Origin: Catenovulum sediminis
GTDB taxonomy: Bacteria > Pseudomonadota > Gammaproteobacteria > Enterobacterales > Alteromonadaceae
NCBI RefSeq assembly: GCF_040270295.1
Contig: NZ_JBELOE010000060.1
Strand: one strand, 5' to 3'
DNA length: 64,000 nt
In this document: in pieces, positions 43,540 through 53,591 of the stretch
How positions within the stretch are numbered: the stretch's first letter is position 1
How the letters are laid out: the number at the start of each line of letters is the position of its first letter
Program-made: the position numbers and the translations under genes
The notes under the pieces: model-generated
What the model saw: only the letters and a program-made list of their open reading frames with translations
What the model was told of the DNA's origin: nothing
Database searches by the model: none

Positions 43540-44010
43540 TTAACTCGAAACTTGTAGCTCGCAGCTCGTAGCTTGTAGCTCGTAGCTCAAATCCCGCCGC
43601 TCAATTGTCGCCCTAAAGGGACGACCCACCTTTTAGCTGCGAGTCACGAGCTTCGAGCATTTAGCTAAGAACTCATACAAGATAGATTTGCCATTGACGT
43701 TAAGGCCTGCATTTAGATCAACAAAAGCAGAATGCACATGTATTGAAGATAGCCGCGTATAGAAATAAATGGATATTAACTCGAAACTTGTCACTTGAAA
43801 CTTGTCACTTGAAACTTGAAACTTGAAACTTGTAACTCGAAGCTCGAAGCTCGCTGCTCAAAACTCGCCGCTCAATTGTCGCCCTAAAGGGACGACCCAC
43901 CTTTCATACTTAACTTAAAACTTGAAACTTGAAACTTGTAACTTGTAACTTGTAACTCGAAGCTCAAAGCTCGCAGCTCGAAGCTCGAAGCTCGAAGCTC
44001 ACCACTATAA
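43540..44010. repeat. Composite noncoding repeat: two 39-bp copies with GTCG palindromes among ACTTGAA/AGCTCG simple repeats
   Basis: A 39-base sequence recurs exactly at 43595-43633 and 43866-43904; each contains a palindrome GTCG-CCCTAAAGGG-ACGAC (43607-43625, 43878-43896). Around them are many copies of ACTTGAA, ACTTGTA, AGCTCGA and AGCTCGT. ATTAACTCGAAACTTGT also occurs twice (near 43539 and 43775). No gene is seen from 43339 to 44069. Confidence 0.88.
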
Positions 44011-44069
44011 AAAAGCATAAAAAATCGTTACAATAGCGCCCCAAATAATATCAAAAGCAACCAACCACT

Positions 44070-44828
44070 TTGAAAGAATTATTAGCGCCGATAAACAATT
44101 TTCTACATTGTAGCACGCCTGATGAATGGGTAGATGCAGCAGTAAAAACTGAAAACAGAACGGTTTTACTAACCGATCACATGATATGTGAGCTTAAGGC
44201 CGCACAAACCGCTATGTGGCTTATTCGCCGTTATGCGGTTGATAAAGAAAGTGGTGACGCATTACTTGCCTGGTTAGCCCCTTATGAAGATTTTATTTAC
44301 CGTAAAAACGGCAGCTTTGAAAGTTTATCCAAGCTTAAAAATGGTTTGTCCAAACAAATAAAAGCGCGCGAAGATTCGCCTTATGGACAAGATCTCATCG
44401 ATAAAATGGTGTTGTTAATTAAAGAAGAGTTACACCATTTTTATCAGGTATTAGAAATTATGACTGCGCGTGATATCAAATACGATAACATCAGCGCGGG
44501 GCGATATGCCAAAGGGCTTATCAAACATGTTAAAAACCACGAACCGGATACGCTTATCGACAAACTCATTTGTGGTGCGTACATTGAAGCCCGTTCGTGT
44601 GAACGTTTTGCCAAACTAGCCCCACACTTAGACACTGAGCTGGAAAAGTTTTATACATCTTTACTGCGCTCAGAAGCCCGCCACTATCAAGATTACCTGA
44701 CATTAGCCGAACAAATCGCCGGCCAAGATATTTCCCAGCGTATCGAGTTTTTTGGACAAGTTGAGGCGGAACTTATTTTATCCGCCGATAAAGATTTCAA
44801 ATTTCATAGTGGCGTACCAGCATCTTAA
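44070..44828 (+). CDS. miaE: tRNA-(ms2io6A)-hydroxylase
   Basis: The 252-residue non-haem diiron protein has MiaE motifs: HMICELKAAQTAMWLIRRYA, EELHHFYQVLEIM, GAYIEARSCERFAKLAPHL and SEARHYQDYLTLA, which carry the Glu and His iron ligands. It hydroxylates the isopentenyl side chain of ms2i6A at position 37 of tRNAs reading UNN codons, using O2. The start is TTG at 44070. It follows the repeat region. Confidence 0.93.
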   Translation: MKELLAPINNFLHCSTPDEWVDAAVKTENRTVLLTDHMICELKAAQTAMWLIRRYAVDKESGDALLAWLAPYEDFIYRKNGSFESLSKLKNGLSKQIKAREDSPYGQDLIDKMVLLIKEELHHFYQVLEIMTARDIKYDNISAGRYAKGLIKHVKNHEPDTLIDKLICGAYIEARSCERFAKLAPHLDTELEKFYTSLLRSEARHYQDYLTLAEQIAGQDISQRIEFFGQVEAELILSADKDFKFHSGVPAS

Positions 44829-44874
44829 GCCCTGTTAGCGAGATACAGGTCTGCGATACTTTGCCAATTGATAC

Positions 44875-45321
44875 TTATGAGTTCTTAACTCGATTCTCAT
44901 TGCCCAAGGGAATTGAATTAAGTTCACACCAATCGATCAAGGCTTGCTCTGTTGCTTGATCTTCGTAAGCATACCACTTTTCAACTAAATCTAATCGCTG
45001 TAAAAGCGATTTAAACTTGCCGTAAGCACCTCTTTGTTCAAACATGGCAGATACTTTATCAAGCTGATTTGGCATTTCTAACAATGTAAAACGTATAACC
45101 GTTTTTTTACCTATCCCGAGGTCATTTTTTGAAGGAATACTAATATATTTTTCATTTTCGTAGATATCAGCAGGTAGCTCTTCGTCAACTGCCTCGCCTG
45201 CCAGATAGGTTTCACCGGTTTCAGTATCAATAAATGCTTCATTGTCAAAAGAATAACCACCCGATACAAAATCCATGGCTAATAAAAGGTCGTCCAATTT
45301 AACTTTCATATCCCCCTCCAA
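44875..45321 (-). CDS. UPF0158-family protein
   Basis: The 148-residue (or 144 from MKVKLDDL) protein resembles UPF0158: IDTETGETYLAGE, KYISIPSKNDLGIGKKTVIR, MFEQRGAYGKFKSLLQRLDL, and WYAYEDQATEQALIDWCELN. The family has no assigned function; members are small, acidic and cytoplasmic. MKVKLDDL at codon 5 has a better ribosome binding site (GGAGGGG before GATATG) than the first ATG, so the true start is probably 45309. It is convergent with miaE. Confidence 0.75.
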   Translation of the reverse strand: MEGDMKVKLDDLLLAMDFVSGGYSFDNEAFIDTETGETYLAGEAVDEELPADIYENEKYISIPSKNDLGIGKKTVIRFTLLEMPNQLDKVSAMFEQRGAYGKFKSLLQRLDLVEKWYAYEDQATEQALIDWCELNSIPLGNENRVKNS

Positions 45322-45677
45322 AAAAATTGCTTGATTAGATACACTGACACAGTTAGCGGTAATTAGCGTGAATCAAACTGTCTTAGATAAAAAACTAACA
45401 CTGATTATAATCAAAATTATTTTGCAAAACATATCCCATCATTTGCCAAACCGTAACGTACGTTAAAACTCATTACATGATATTCAGCGGCAATTGCACA
45501 AAACGAATAAAAAAAGAATAATAACAACGTCATTCTAAGACTAAACATGGTGTCCTTCTATGGATAGTAATATATTGCAAATTAAACAAACTCTATCACA
45601 CCTAAACACGGGATTGTCAGCAAAAATTGGAAATATGAACGCCCTTTTGATTGATCCCACAGCTAAGAGTAAAAAAC
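45322..45677. other. Gene-free gap before pldA
   Basis: This 356-bp AT-rich stretch lies between the divergent UPF0158 and phospholipase genes. I see no gene, strong hairpin or recognisable operator in it; it should hold both promoters. Confidence 0.5.
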
Positions 45678-46685
45678 GTGAATATAAGCCGTAACCTATT
45701 AGTATTATTAGCTAAATTATTATTTTTATTTTCGCTATCCAGTTACGCTGACGAACTGTCAGAGTATGAACGGTGCCAGCTAAAACAGCTTAATAGCTCG
45801 CTCGAAAATATATCAATAGAACAAATTAATCATCTTTGCAATTCGTTAAAAAATAAAGACACAACACACTCTAATGGTGCTCTATCACTACGACTCAAAG
45901 AAGAGCGTAAAACGGCATTTAATCCGTATGTCATTACCCCGCATTTAATGAATTACATTCTACCGATTACTTATACGACGGGCTACAATGAAGCCGTTTA
46001 TGCAGATTCACCTTTGGCGGATGCTTCTCAGCGATTTGAAGCCAAAATGCAGATTAGTTTTAAAGTACCTTTAAATTATGCCTCAATGTTTACCGAAAAT
46101 GACGCCTTATTTTTTGGTATGACAATGCAATCTTGGTGGCAGGTTTATAGTAGCGTACATTCAAAACCTTTTCGTGAAACAAACTACCAACCTGAAATAT
46201 TTTATTTTTTACCGGTCAACTGGCAGCTACTAAATACCAGTACCAGTTTAATATTTGGTTTAGAACATCAATCGAACGGCCGTGAACTCCCCATATCTCG
46301 CAGTTGGAACCGAATCTATATGGGTATACTAGTAGAACATCCAGATTGGGTATTAAATTTACAGCCATGGTGGCGCATTCCTGAAAACCAAAACAATGAT
46401 ACGAGCGATCCTGACAGGGACGACAACCCAGATATTGCATATTATATGGGCTATTTTGAACTCAAAGGCGCCTATAGAATTGATCAAAACATGCAAACTC
46501 AATTTTTAATACGTCACAATATCAATACACATAAAGGCGCATTTGAAATTGGCTTTACATTTCCGATATGGGGACGGCTGCGCGGTTACTTGCAGTATTT
46601 CAATGGTTATGGGGAAAGTTTAATTGACTATAATAACGCGCAACAAAGGTTAGGATTAGGCATCGCCCTCACAGATTTACTCTAA
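45678..46685 (+). CDS. pldA: Outer-membrane phospholipase A1 (OMPLA)
   Basis: I chose GTG 45678 because AAGAG lies 8 bases before it and a signal peptide (LLVLLAKLLFLFSLSSYA) starts at once; a TTG at 45651 also opens the frame. The 335-residue protein shows OMPLA features: the catalytic His and Ser in LEHQSNGRELP, the Asn in SRSWNRIYMG, and a 12-strand barrel ending LGLGIALTDLL. OMPLA is a dimer-activated, calcium-dependent esterase of misplaced phospholipids in the outer membrane. The N-terminal 60 residues after the signal (ERCQLKQLNSSLENISIEQI) form an extra polar helix. Confidence 0.88.
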   Translation: MNISRNLLVLLAKLLFLFSLSSYADELSEYERCQLKQLNSSLENISIEQINHLCNSLKNKDTTHSNGALSLRLKEERKTAFNPYVITPHLMNYILPITYTTGYNEAVYADSPLADASQRFEAKMQISFKVPLNYASMFTENDALFFGMTMQSWWQVYSSVHSKPFRETNYQPEIFYFLPVNWQLLNTSTSLIFGLEHQSNGRELPISRSWNRIYMGILVEHPDWVLNLQPWWRIPENQNNDTSDPDRDDNPDIAYYMGYFELKGAYRIDQNMQTQFLIRHNINTHKGAFEIGFTFPIWGRLRGYLQYFNGYGESLIDYNNAQQRLGLGIALTDLL

Positions 46686-46729
46686 TTTAAGTCCATAATA
46701 TATAAGAAATTCACAGACTCAATATGTAG

Positions 46730-46760
46730 AAAAAAAGCCCGGGGTGCACACTTCCCGGGC
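46730..46760 (-). terminator. Terminator downstream of the double-PilZ gene
   Basis: A 7-bp GC stem GCCCGGG/CCCGGGC with a 10-base loop is followed on the minus strand by TTTTTT. It lies about 300 bp after the PilZ gene stop; the rest of the 372-bp convergent gap shows nothing else. Confidence 0.75.
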
Positions 46761-47057
46761 AAAATACTTAGGAGAACTACTGAGTAGTTTTGTTATTATT
46801 AATTCAATACAAAACTTTTATGGCGAGCTTAGCTACCACTAGCCTATCAATAGATATACAAAATCCATTCCACAAAGCCAAACAAACAACAAAAAAATAA
46901 ATCCATTATTTTTCAATCACTTAAAAACAAACTATGATTCCCTAAAACTTAGAATTAATACAGCGCACCAAATAAACAAACCAATTTGGTGCAATAAACC
47001 ATTCATAACCATTTAATTGTGGATGATTAAATACCAGTATTAATATTGAATACGCTT

Positions 47058-49451
47058 TTAATCCAAAACATCAAAAACAAATTCGTTTTGTTGTTGATGG
47101 TTTTTGGCGATAGTCGCACTGTCAAAATTGTAGCGGATCATCGCTTCTCGGGTGACATCTGTTAAGGTAAAACAGGTTTGCACGGTTTCAATATAACGCT
47201 CTAACTGTTGAGCTGCGGCGGGTTGAAAGGAATTTAGATAAGTGAGCTCGAGCTCTATCGATTTGTAATCTGGCTGAATAGCGGCATGTGATTCAAGACG
47301 AATAACCCAAATACAGCCTCTTTTATATTCCTGTTGCAAACGTTTTTGCCGTTCTGGCTCACTGACTTCTTGTTCAAGCCAGGCAACCGGCTCTACTTGA
47401 TGCTCATTACAAACCAGTAACAGCTCTGCATGTAGTTGATTTTGCGCTTTTTCATCTAATTTAAATCTCTCTAATAAAAAAGCTTCAAATGCATTTTGAT
47501 GGAATTGATGTGCTTTATCGAGCAACGCACTTAACCGGTTGGCGGTTGCCGATTGTGCCAAAATACAATACAGATCCTTATTAGGCTTTAATAAAAAACC
47601 ACAACATTGAGACGTTGACATCACAATCAGATTTCTTAAAGCCAGTTCTAATCCTTCAATATCTTGCCCAGCTTTCTTGTTATCTAAATGTTGATTATGA
47701 ATCAGCCGGCTAAAAACCCCAGATACTTTACCTACGGGGCTGATAATGCGTAACCCCAATACTTTATATTGAGGATTAGTTGCCATCACTTGATACGCTT
47801 GAGCGCCGATCCCCCCTTTTACACTGCCCTCTAACAACGGAAAACTTAGCTTAACCTTACTACCTTTTTCAAAATCAAACCATTTATCAACGCGAATCTG
47901 CAGCCCGCTGGGTGAAACATTAACGGTTTTAGCAACGCAATGCGCGCCTGCGCATTCCAACTTAACCAGCGTATCATAGCGCATACGTAACTCTTTGCGC
48001 TTGCCTAAAATTTCATAACGAATTGCCTGAGTTTGTGTCGCTTCTAATTTTTCCTGCTTAAAACTCATCAATCGGTCTAAATGTTTAACTTCAACTTCGT
48101 GGTTTAAGTAACTATTTTTAGCGACACTATTGGTCACATCTAATAACAAAGCAAAATGTGATATCTGACTCAAGCGTTGCTGAACCGAAGCACCAATAGG
48201 TTGATTATGCTTTTTAATTTCTTCACCAGCAGACTCAGGAATAGAGACGGCTCGCCACGCGTTATTTAAATCAATTTCCTGCAACTGGACTTTAAAAACC
48301 CGCCATCCCGGCTTTTGAGCACCAAACCCTAAAAACAAATCGGTGAGCTCAAACCTTTCTAACTCATCATAAGTCGCACTAAAATAATGTTTTTTACCAT
48401 GCTGTACATGAGTAAAACAGAACAAGTATTCGTTTTTGACCGGTGTTAATTGATTTAACAAATGCGATAAACGACGACCTGACAAGAGTTCCCGAAGTTG
48501 GCAAATACCATTTTCATCTTGCCAGTAGTCCAATACATGTGCGTTGCTTTGCTGTTTGCAAACATAGGGAATATGTACTTCCATTCCCTTTTGCGCAATA
48601 AACAGGGGTAACGCACTATGCGTATAAAAATAACATTGCTCAAACAATATGTTGCGCGCCGATTGCAGTGTATTACAGGCATCTAAACGATATTTTCGTT
48701 TATAGCTGCGCACATACTTTTCGACAAACTTGCCGAACGACTGGCTAACATCATCATCTAGCGTTGCTAAGCCTAAAATCGTGGTTTCTTTTTCTGTTTT
48801 TTGCCAACAAATTTTATATTTTGCTTCGCAAATCTGATCAACAAATTGTTGTTGCCAGTGTGAAAAAGACACAAGCAATGGAATATCGCTGTCAAAATGC
48901 TGAACCGATTTAATTTTAATCCGCAAACCAGAAGGTGAAATATCTCGCGTAATTGCATCGACAATCCGTTTACCACTTTTAAGTTTAACTTGCGTGGTGT
49001 AATTCATCCTTTCTTCATTTCGAATTAAACGCTGCCCGAATTCTACCGGCATCTGTAAAGTTCTTTCCACCTCACTTTGCTGTGTTTTAGATTCAAATTG
49101 TTCACTTTTTGGTTTGACTTTAAAACGCGCTAAAATGTGCTCATAAATCGCGAAAGTGTAGGCTCCAGCATATAATTCAAGCAATGACTTATAGGCGTCA
49201 ATCGCTTTTTCTGGCATATAATGTGCGATGTTGTTATGTTCAAACAGTTGGCATTCAGACTTATAACGCTGGCGTAAATCAATTGGCCTTTGGCACGGTT
49301 TATTACGACGGTTCACTTCCATTTTTATTTGAAAACGATCTGCGTTAGAAAGATCTTGAGTATGCTGTACGAAAGTTTCTTCAAATGCGGGATCTTGCCT
49401 CAGTGGCGTCAATTGCTCGATAATTTGTTTAATATGCGCTGAATATTCCAC
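47058..49451 (-). CDS. Large protein with two PilZ (c-di-GMP-binding) domains, paralogue 1
   Basis: The 797-residue protein has no signal peptide or membrane helix. The first PilZ domain (about 140-260) has RNEER and DISPSGLRIK; the second (about 480-610) has RKELR and NVSPSGLQIR. Both keep the RxxxR and [D/N]xSxxG motifs that bind c-di-GMP. The N-terminal 130 residues, the central part (260-480) and C-terminal 190 residues match nothing I recognise. The protein at 58487-60913 has the same layout and similar N-terminus (F..F..T..L..F.IK.E..R..KP..R.ID). A c-di-GMP effector is likely; its output is unknown. Confidence 0.88.
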   Translation of the reverse strand: MEYSAHIKQIIEQLTPLRQDPAFEETFVQHTQDLSNADRFQIKMEVNRRNKPCQRPIDLRQRYKSECQLFEHNNIAHYMPEKAIDAYKSLLELYAGAYTFAIYEHILARFKVKPKSEQFESKTQQSEVERTLQMPVEFGQRLIRNEERMNYTTQVKLKSGKRIVDAITRDISPSGLRIKIKSVQHFDSDIPLLVSFSHWQQQFVDQICEAKYKICWQKTEKETTILGLATLDDDVSQSFGKFVEKYVRSYKRKYRLDACNTLQSARNILFEQCYFYTHSALPLFIAQKGMEVHIPYVCKQQSNAHVLDYWQDENGICQLRELLSGRRLSHLLNQLTPVKNEYLFCFTHVQHGKKHYFSATYDELERFELTDLFLGFGAQKPGWRVFKVQLQEIDLNNAWRAVSIPESAGEEIKKHNQPIGASVQQRLSQISHFALLLDVTNSVAKNSYLNHEVEVKHLDRLMSFKQEKLEATQTQAIRYEILGKRKELRMRYDTLVKLECAGAHCVAKTVNVSPSGLQIRVDKWFDFEKGSKVKLSFPLLEGSVKGGIGAQAYQVMATNPQYKVLGLRIISPVGKVSGVFSRLIHNQHLDNKKAGQDIEGLELALRNLIVMSTSQCCGFLLKPNKDLYCILAQSATANRLSALLDKAHQFHQNAFEAFLLERFKLDEKAQNQLHAELLLVCNEHQVEPVAWLEQEVSEPERQKRLQQEYKRGCIWVIRLESHAAIQPDYKSIELELTYLNSFQPAAAQQLERYIETVQTCFTLTDVTREAMIRYNFDSATIAKNHQQQNEFVFDVLD

Positions 49452-49517
49452 CGTCTCACCTTAGCGTGCAATTTAGAACGAGTGGGCAGAGAAAAAGTCT
49501 ATAATTCAAAGTAACGC

Positions 49518-51677
49518 TCACTGAATTAAATTTAGTCGTTGAATTTCAAATTGTAAACATACACCGGGTTGTCCGTCCTGACGATTACAAGCAGATATTT
49601 TCCCCTCATGAAACTGACTCACTAAACGGGCAATATATAAACCTAAGCCTAAATGGGGTTTTTGCTGCTGAGTCGCTGTATTTTCTTTACGAATTGAGAC
49701 CATAGAATCAAATAACCTGTCGTACATGGTTTCGGGTAAAGGTTGCCCTACATTTTTAACTTCCAGAATTGCTTTGCTTTTCACAACTTTTAATTCAATC
49801 TCTATTTGATTGTCGCCAACTGAAAACTCAATTGCATTTGCCAGTATCTTATCCATCATCTGCGCTATTAAATCAGGGCTACCCATTACTCGATAGTCTG
49901 CTTTTTGTATCTCTAATGCAAACTTTTGCGCACTAAAGGCTAAAGTATGGCCTGCAATGCAGCCTTCTACAACCTGTGCTAAATCAAATATTTCTTTATC
50001 TTCATTTTGAATCGATTGTTCTAATCGCGTGGCTTCTGTCATTGCTGTTAACATGGCATCTAATCTCTGCAATCCTTCATTTGCACGGATCACAAATGCA
50101 TTACCCTGTAACTGACTTTCCTGTTGTTTAAGTGCATCAATAGACGAGCGGATCACCGCCAATGGTGTTTTAAATTCGTGTGACATACGAGAAGACATAC
50201 TTTGTAAATACAAATTATATTCAGCTAACCGCTGCACTAAATCACTGACACTACGCGACAAATCGCCTAACTCATCCTGAGTTTTCTCCGCCTTAACGTT
50301 TCCGGTAATACGCCCTTGTTTATCAACTGCAGCAATTAATTGTGATTGTAGCGTCTGTATACGCCCAGAAATACGAAACGCAAACAGCAAAAAGACACAA
50401 CTACCCGCCAACAATAGCAACACGATTTGGTTAAACAATGATTCCAGCGCTTGATTTCTTAAACTGCGAATACCATGTGTCGTCTCTTCAACGACAACAG
50501 CGCCTAACACCTCTCCACCGATAAAAATGGGGTGCGCTGCAGAAATAATAACGGCTTGTTTATCTGGTGATAATCGCCATAAAGTGTCTGGAACACCTTT
50601 TAATGCACTCAATAAAGCTTGATCTTGCAGTTGCACTGCATCTTTTAATTGATCGATAAACGTCTGTGCTGGCTGAGTTAAAATAGTATCGTATAAAGGT
50701 TGTAAAAATGACTGCAACGATTGCATCAAAGGATGGCTGTCGGGTTTTGCACTTTTTTGCGCCGAAGCATAAATAGAACCCGATTTTGCAAGTACTCGAC
50801 CATGTTTATCGACTACCCAAATACGCGACTGATTATAACTTAACCCCTTGATGATCGAATCAATCTCTGGAGAAGGCACTAATATAGTCCCCAAATCTGC
50901 CGCTTTTTGCGTATTGGCCGTACCGATGGCACTAACAACTGAGCGCTCTATTTTGTCGTCTACATCATAAATCGCAAACCCAGCTTTCGCACCGACCCAA
51001 CTGACAGGTAACCTCAATTCAAGCCGGTATCCTTCTGGGCTATTTCGCCAATAACCTTGAATTTTTCGCTCGGGTAGTTCGGCCCGATTATTGATATCCA
51101 CCGGATACGCATTAACCCAACCGGCTTGCTGATTTGAAGCAAAAATATAACGTTTGAAAACACCGTCATTGTCTTCTATCGATATTTCTAAGTAGTCATT
51201 TTTGTCTATTCGGTAGCTGTTCGGCTCACGCAATACCACATGATTATCCTGCACATCAAAAGCCAGATACAAATGTTGCTGATATTGCCCAACCGTATGA
51301 TTAAACGAAATACTAGAGGGGGTAAGCGTTTTAAATTCCGGCAATAAATTTTGTTGATTGTAATACACACTGCGTTTCGAAAAATCAGTCCATTCTGACA
51401 AATCGCCATCCAACCGAATAGGCTGTTTTAATTGATACGCATACAAATCCTTGCCCGGCACAACCACCTGTTGATATGCAGCGTGTTGCTCAAATAGCAC
51501 TGGCCGCTCGTGTAATGCAGTGGCAACTGCCTGCGCGGTTCCCGATAAAGTTTTTTCTTGCCCCAACCGTAGAAAAGATTCCATTTCCCAAACGTATTGA
51601 TAGCCCAGCCATGGCAATACAAACATCACACTGGAGAGCAAAAGTAACTTACTTTTTAACGAAAAGCGCACTCTCAT
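49518..51677 (-). CDS. pdsS: Histidine kinase of the proteobacterial dedicated sortase system (PdsS-type)
   Basis: The 719-residue membrane kinase has a first transmembrane helix (about 10-28, LLLSSVMFVLPWLGYQYVWE), a periplasmic part with a CBM9/DOMON-like domain (RLDGDLSEWTDFS, HLYLAFDVQDNHV, about 85-230), a second helix (about 425-441), HAMP, and kinase core: H500 in SHEFKTPLAVI, N box ILANAIEF, G box GLGLYIARL. This layout and N-terminus match PdsS, which in other marine bacteria accompanies a class GN sortase and its VWA-type substrate. It overlaps the pdsR stop by 4 bp. The sortase and substrate genes are absent from this window. Confidence 0.82.
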   Translation of the reverse strand: MRVRFSLKSKLLLLSSVMFVLPWLGYQYVWEMESFLRLGQEKTLSGTAQAVATALHERPVLFEQHAAYQQVVVPGKDLYAYQLKQPIRLDGDLSEWTDFSKRSVYYNQQNLLPEFKTLTPSSISFNHTVGQYQQHLYLAFDVQDNHVVLREPNSYRIDKNDYLEISIEDNDGVFKRYIFASNQQAGWVNAYPVDINNRAELPERKIQGYWRNSPEGYRLELRLPVSWVGAKAGFAIYDVDDKIERSVVSAIGTANTQKAADLGTILVPSPEIDSIIKGLSYNQSRIWVVDKHGRVLAKSGSIYASAQKSAKPDSHPLMQSLQSFLQPLYDTILTQPAQTFIDQLKDAVQLQDQALLSALKGVPDTLWRLSPDKQAVIISAAHPIFIGGEVLGAVVVEETTHGIRSLRNQALESLFNQIVLLLLAGSCVFLLFAFRISGRIQTLQSQLIAAVDKQGRITGNVKAEKTQDELGDLSRSVSDLVQRLAEYNLYLQSMSSRMSHEFKTPLAVIRSSIDALKQQESQLQGNAFVIRANEGLQRLDAMLTAMTEATRLEQSIQNEDKEIFDLAQVVEGCIAGHTLAFSAQKFALEIQKADYRVMGSPDLIAQMMDKILANAIEFSVGDNQIEIELKVVKSKAILEVKNVGQPLPETMYDRLFDSMVSIRKENTATQQQKPHLGLGLYIARLVSQFHEGKISACNRQDGQPGVCLQFEIQRLNLIQ

Positions 51678-52378
51678 TCACCACTGTTCCAACGATACCC
51701 CATGCCATATACAGTATCAATTTGTTTAAACTGACCATCCAATTGTTCAAACTTTCTGCGCATCCGTTTAATGTGTGACGTAATCGTTGAATCATCAACC
51801 ACCATTTGTGCATCTTTCATCAGTTGTTCGCGGCTGCGAACATGGCCGGGGTGGCGAACCAGAGAATGTAACATCCAAAATTCAGTAACCGTTAAATCTA
51901 CCAACTGGTTTTGCCAGTGAACCCGTATTCTATTTACATCTATCGTCAAATCCCCCACTTTGAGCAAAGCGGAAGCCGCCGCTTGCTGCTGCGGCTGATT
52001 TTGCAATTCAATACGCCTAAACAGGGCGGATATCCGCGCCGATAAATGAGCCAGACTAATATTTTTACTCAAATAATCATCAGCGCCAATTCTAAGCCCT
52101 GTGACAATATCGATATCACTATCACGCGCGGTTAAAAACAATATCGCAATACTCATCGATTGGTTTCGCAGCCATTGACATAAAGTAAAACCGCCATCGT
52201 ATTCATCAGCTAAACCAATATCGATAATCGCCAATTGCGGCATATTTTCGTTTAATCCTTGCTGTGCACTGATTCTGTCTGCATAACAATCGACCTGATA
52301 ACCTTGCTGCCGCAACATTTCTGCGTAGTTGTCGCGAATGGCCTTTTCATCTTCAATTATCGCTAAATGTTTTTTCAT
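51674..52378 (-). CDS. pdsR: Response regulator of the Pds system (PdsR-type, OmpR family)
   Basis: I chose ATG 52378 because the receiver domain begins there (KKHLAIIEDEKAIRDNY); the frame stays open 37 codons further up without domain content. The 234-residue protein has phospho-acceptor D53 (AIIDIGLADE), conserved Lys in DDYLSKNISLAHL, and an OmpR-type winged-helix (VDLTVTEFWMLHSLVRHPGH, IDTVYGMGYRW). It would be phosphorylated by PdsS. Its stop overlaps the pdsS ATG. Divergent pdsO is the likeliest target. Confidence 0.85.
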   Translation of the reverse strand: MKKHLAIIEDEKAIRDNYAEMLRQQGYQVDCYADRISAQQGLNENMPQLAIIDIGLADEYDGGFTLCQWLRNQSMSIAILFLTARDSDIDIVTGLRIGADDYLSKNISLAHLSARISALFRRIELQNQPQQQAAASALLKVGDLTIDVNRIRVHWQNQLVDLTVTEFWMLHSLVRHPGHVRSREQLMKDAQMVVDDSTITSHIKRMRRKFEQLDGQFKQIDTVYGMGYRWNSGE

Positions 52379-52644
52379 ACATACACACGTTTGCATATTT
52401 AATAGCTGGTAAATTAGGCAATATACCGGATGCCAGACTGGATACAAGGCTGCTTGGGCAAAAGGCGACAAAAGCCATATTTTCGCCACAATTGACCTTT
52501 AGATTGCCATTTTACAACCCCCGTTATGCCCTTTTTTTACGTTTTAATCATTTCTGTCGAAACACAAAACTGAATTCTCAAAACTAATTTTCAACACTAA
52601 TTCTCAACACTTAGTGCTCAACAATGAATAACGAGGAAATTGAT

Positions 52645-53433
52645 ATGAATAAAATAAACAAATCAACCATCGCAATCTTAGTTTCGTGCAGCCTTGGGTT
52701 ACCCGCTTTCGCATCTGAACAAAGCAGATTATCAACCCCAGAAAAGTGGTTGGCCGCAGGTAAACAAACCATAGAAAATGCGAAAGAAAAAATCCAAGAG
52801 CCTGAAAATGTCGGCCTGTTATCAGGCGGCAGTTTGGGCGCTTTAGTAGCCGGTCCTTTAGGTGCGGTAATAGGTGCGACAATCGGCGGTTTAATCGGCC
52901 ACGCCGAAGAAGAGGATGACAAAATAAAAACATTAACCCAACAGCATCAACAATCGTTAGATGCGTTAGCACAATTAAACGATACACTGCACAAACAAAA
53001 ACGCCAGCAAGTCATCACGCTGCGACAAGTATCACAACAAATCGATATGCTAGAAGCACCTTTTACACAGGGGAGAAATATACAATTTCAAGTACAGTTT
53101 AAAACTGGCTCGAGCGATGTAACGCCCGAGTATCAGAAACAATTAGTGGGGATTAGCCGTTTGTTGCACGCCATTCCTGATTTAAAAATCAGTTTAGACG
53201 GTTTTGCCGACAACCGCGGCGGCGCCAAGTATAACCAGCAATTGGCACTCGAACGCGCACAAGCTGTCGCGCAAGTTTTACAATCATTAGGCGTGGAAAC
53301 AAACAGAATAAAACTGCAAGCCATTGGCGAATTAACCCAAGCGGAGGATGATTTAGAGAATAACTTTTTTCAACGCCGTGTTACCGTCACACTCGCTAAA
53401 CAACATGCCCAATTGGTTCAGAGTGTCCAATAG
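52645..53433 (+). CDS. pdsO: OmpA-family protein PdsO
   Basis: I chose ATG 52645 with ACGAGGA 7 bases before it; the frame's earlier ATG at 52624 lacks a site. The 262-residue protein has a signal peptide (TIAILVSCSLGLPAFA), a glycine-rich segment (about 58-83, GALVAGPLGAVIGATIGGL) typical of PdsO, a coiled-coil stretch (about 90-130) and a C-terminal OmpA peptidoglycan-binding domain (FKTGSSDVTPEYQKQL, LDGFADNRGGAKYNQQLALE). It probably links the Pds system to the cell wall. It is divergent from pdsR-pdsS. Confidence 0.82.
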   Translation: MNKINKSTIAILVSCSLGLPAFASEQSRLSTPEKWLAAGKQTIENAKEKIQEPENVGLLSGGSLGALVAGPLGAVIGATIGGLIGHAEEEDDKIKTLTQQHQQSLDALAQLNDTLHKQKRQQVITLRQVSQQIDMLEAPFTQGRNIQFQVQFKTGSSDVTPEYQKQLVGISRLLHAIPDLKISLDGFADNRGGAKYNQQLALERAQAVAQVLQSLGVETNRIKLQAIGELTQAEDDLENNFFQRRVTVTLAKQHAQLVQSVQ

Positions 53434-53591
53434 CACTTTCTTTTTGTAAGCATTTTACAAGGCATCAAGGCGCGTATTGATAGCTGTAAAGGAAATTCCA
53501 GCTTTCTGCACGCCTAAATTATTAGACATTTATTTAGCCAACTTTTGACATATGCGCTATATTGATAGAGATAATTAAAAGAGTGCTAATT

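Noticed and set aside
43352..44010. CRISPR-like look of the repeated words
   Set aside because: Repeats are directly tandem or irregular, with no unique spacers of constant length and no cas genes nearby.
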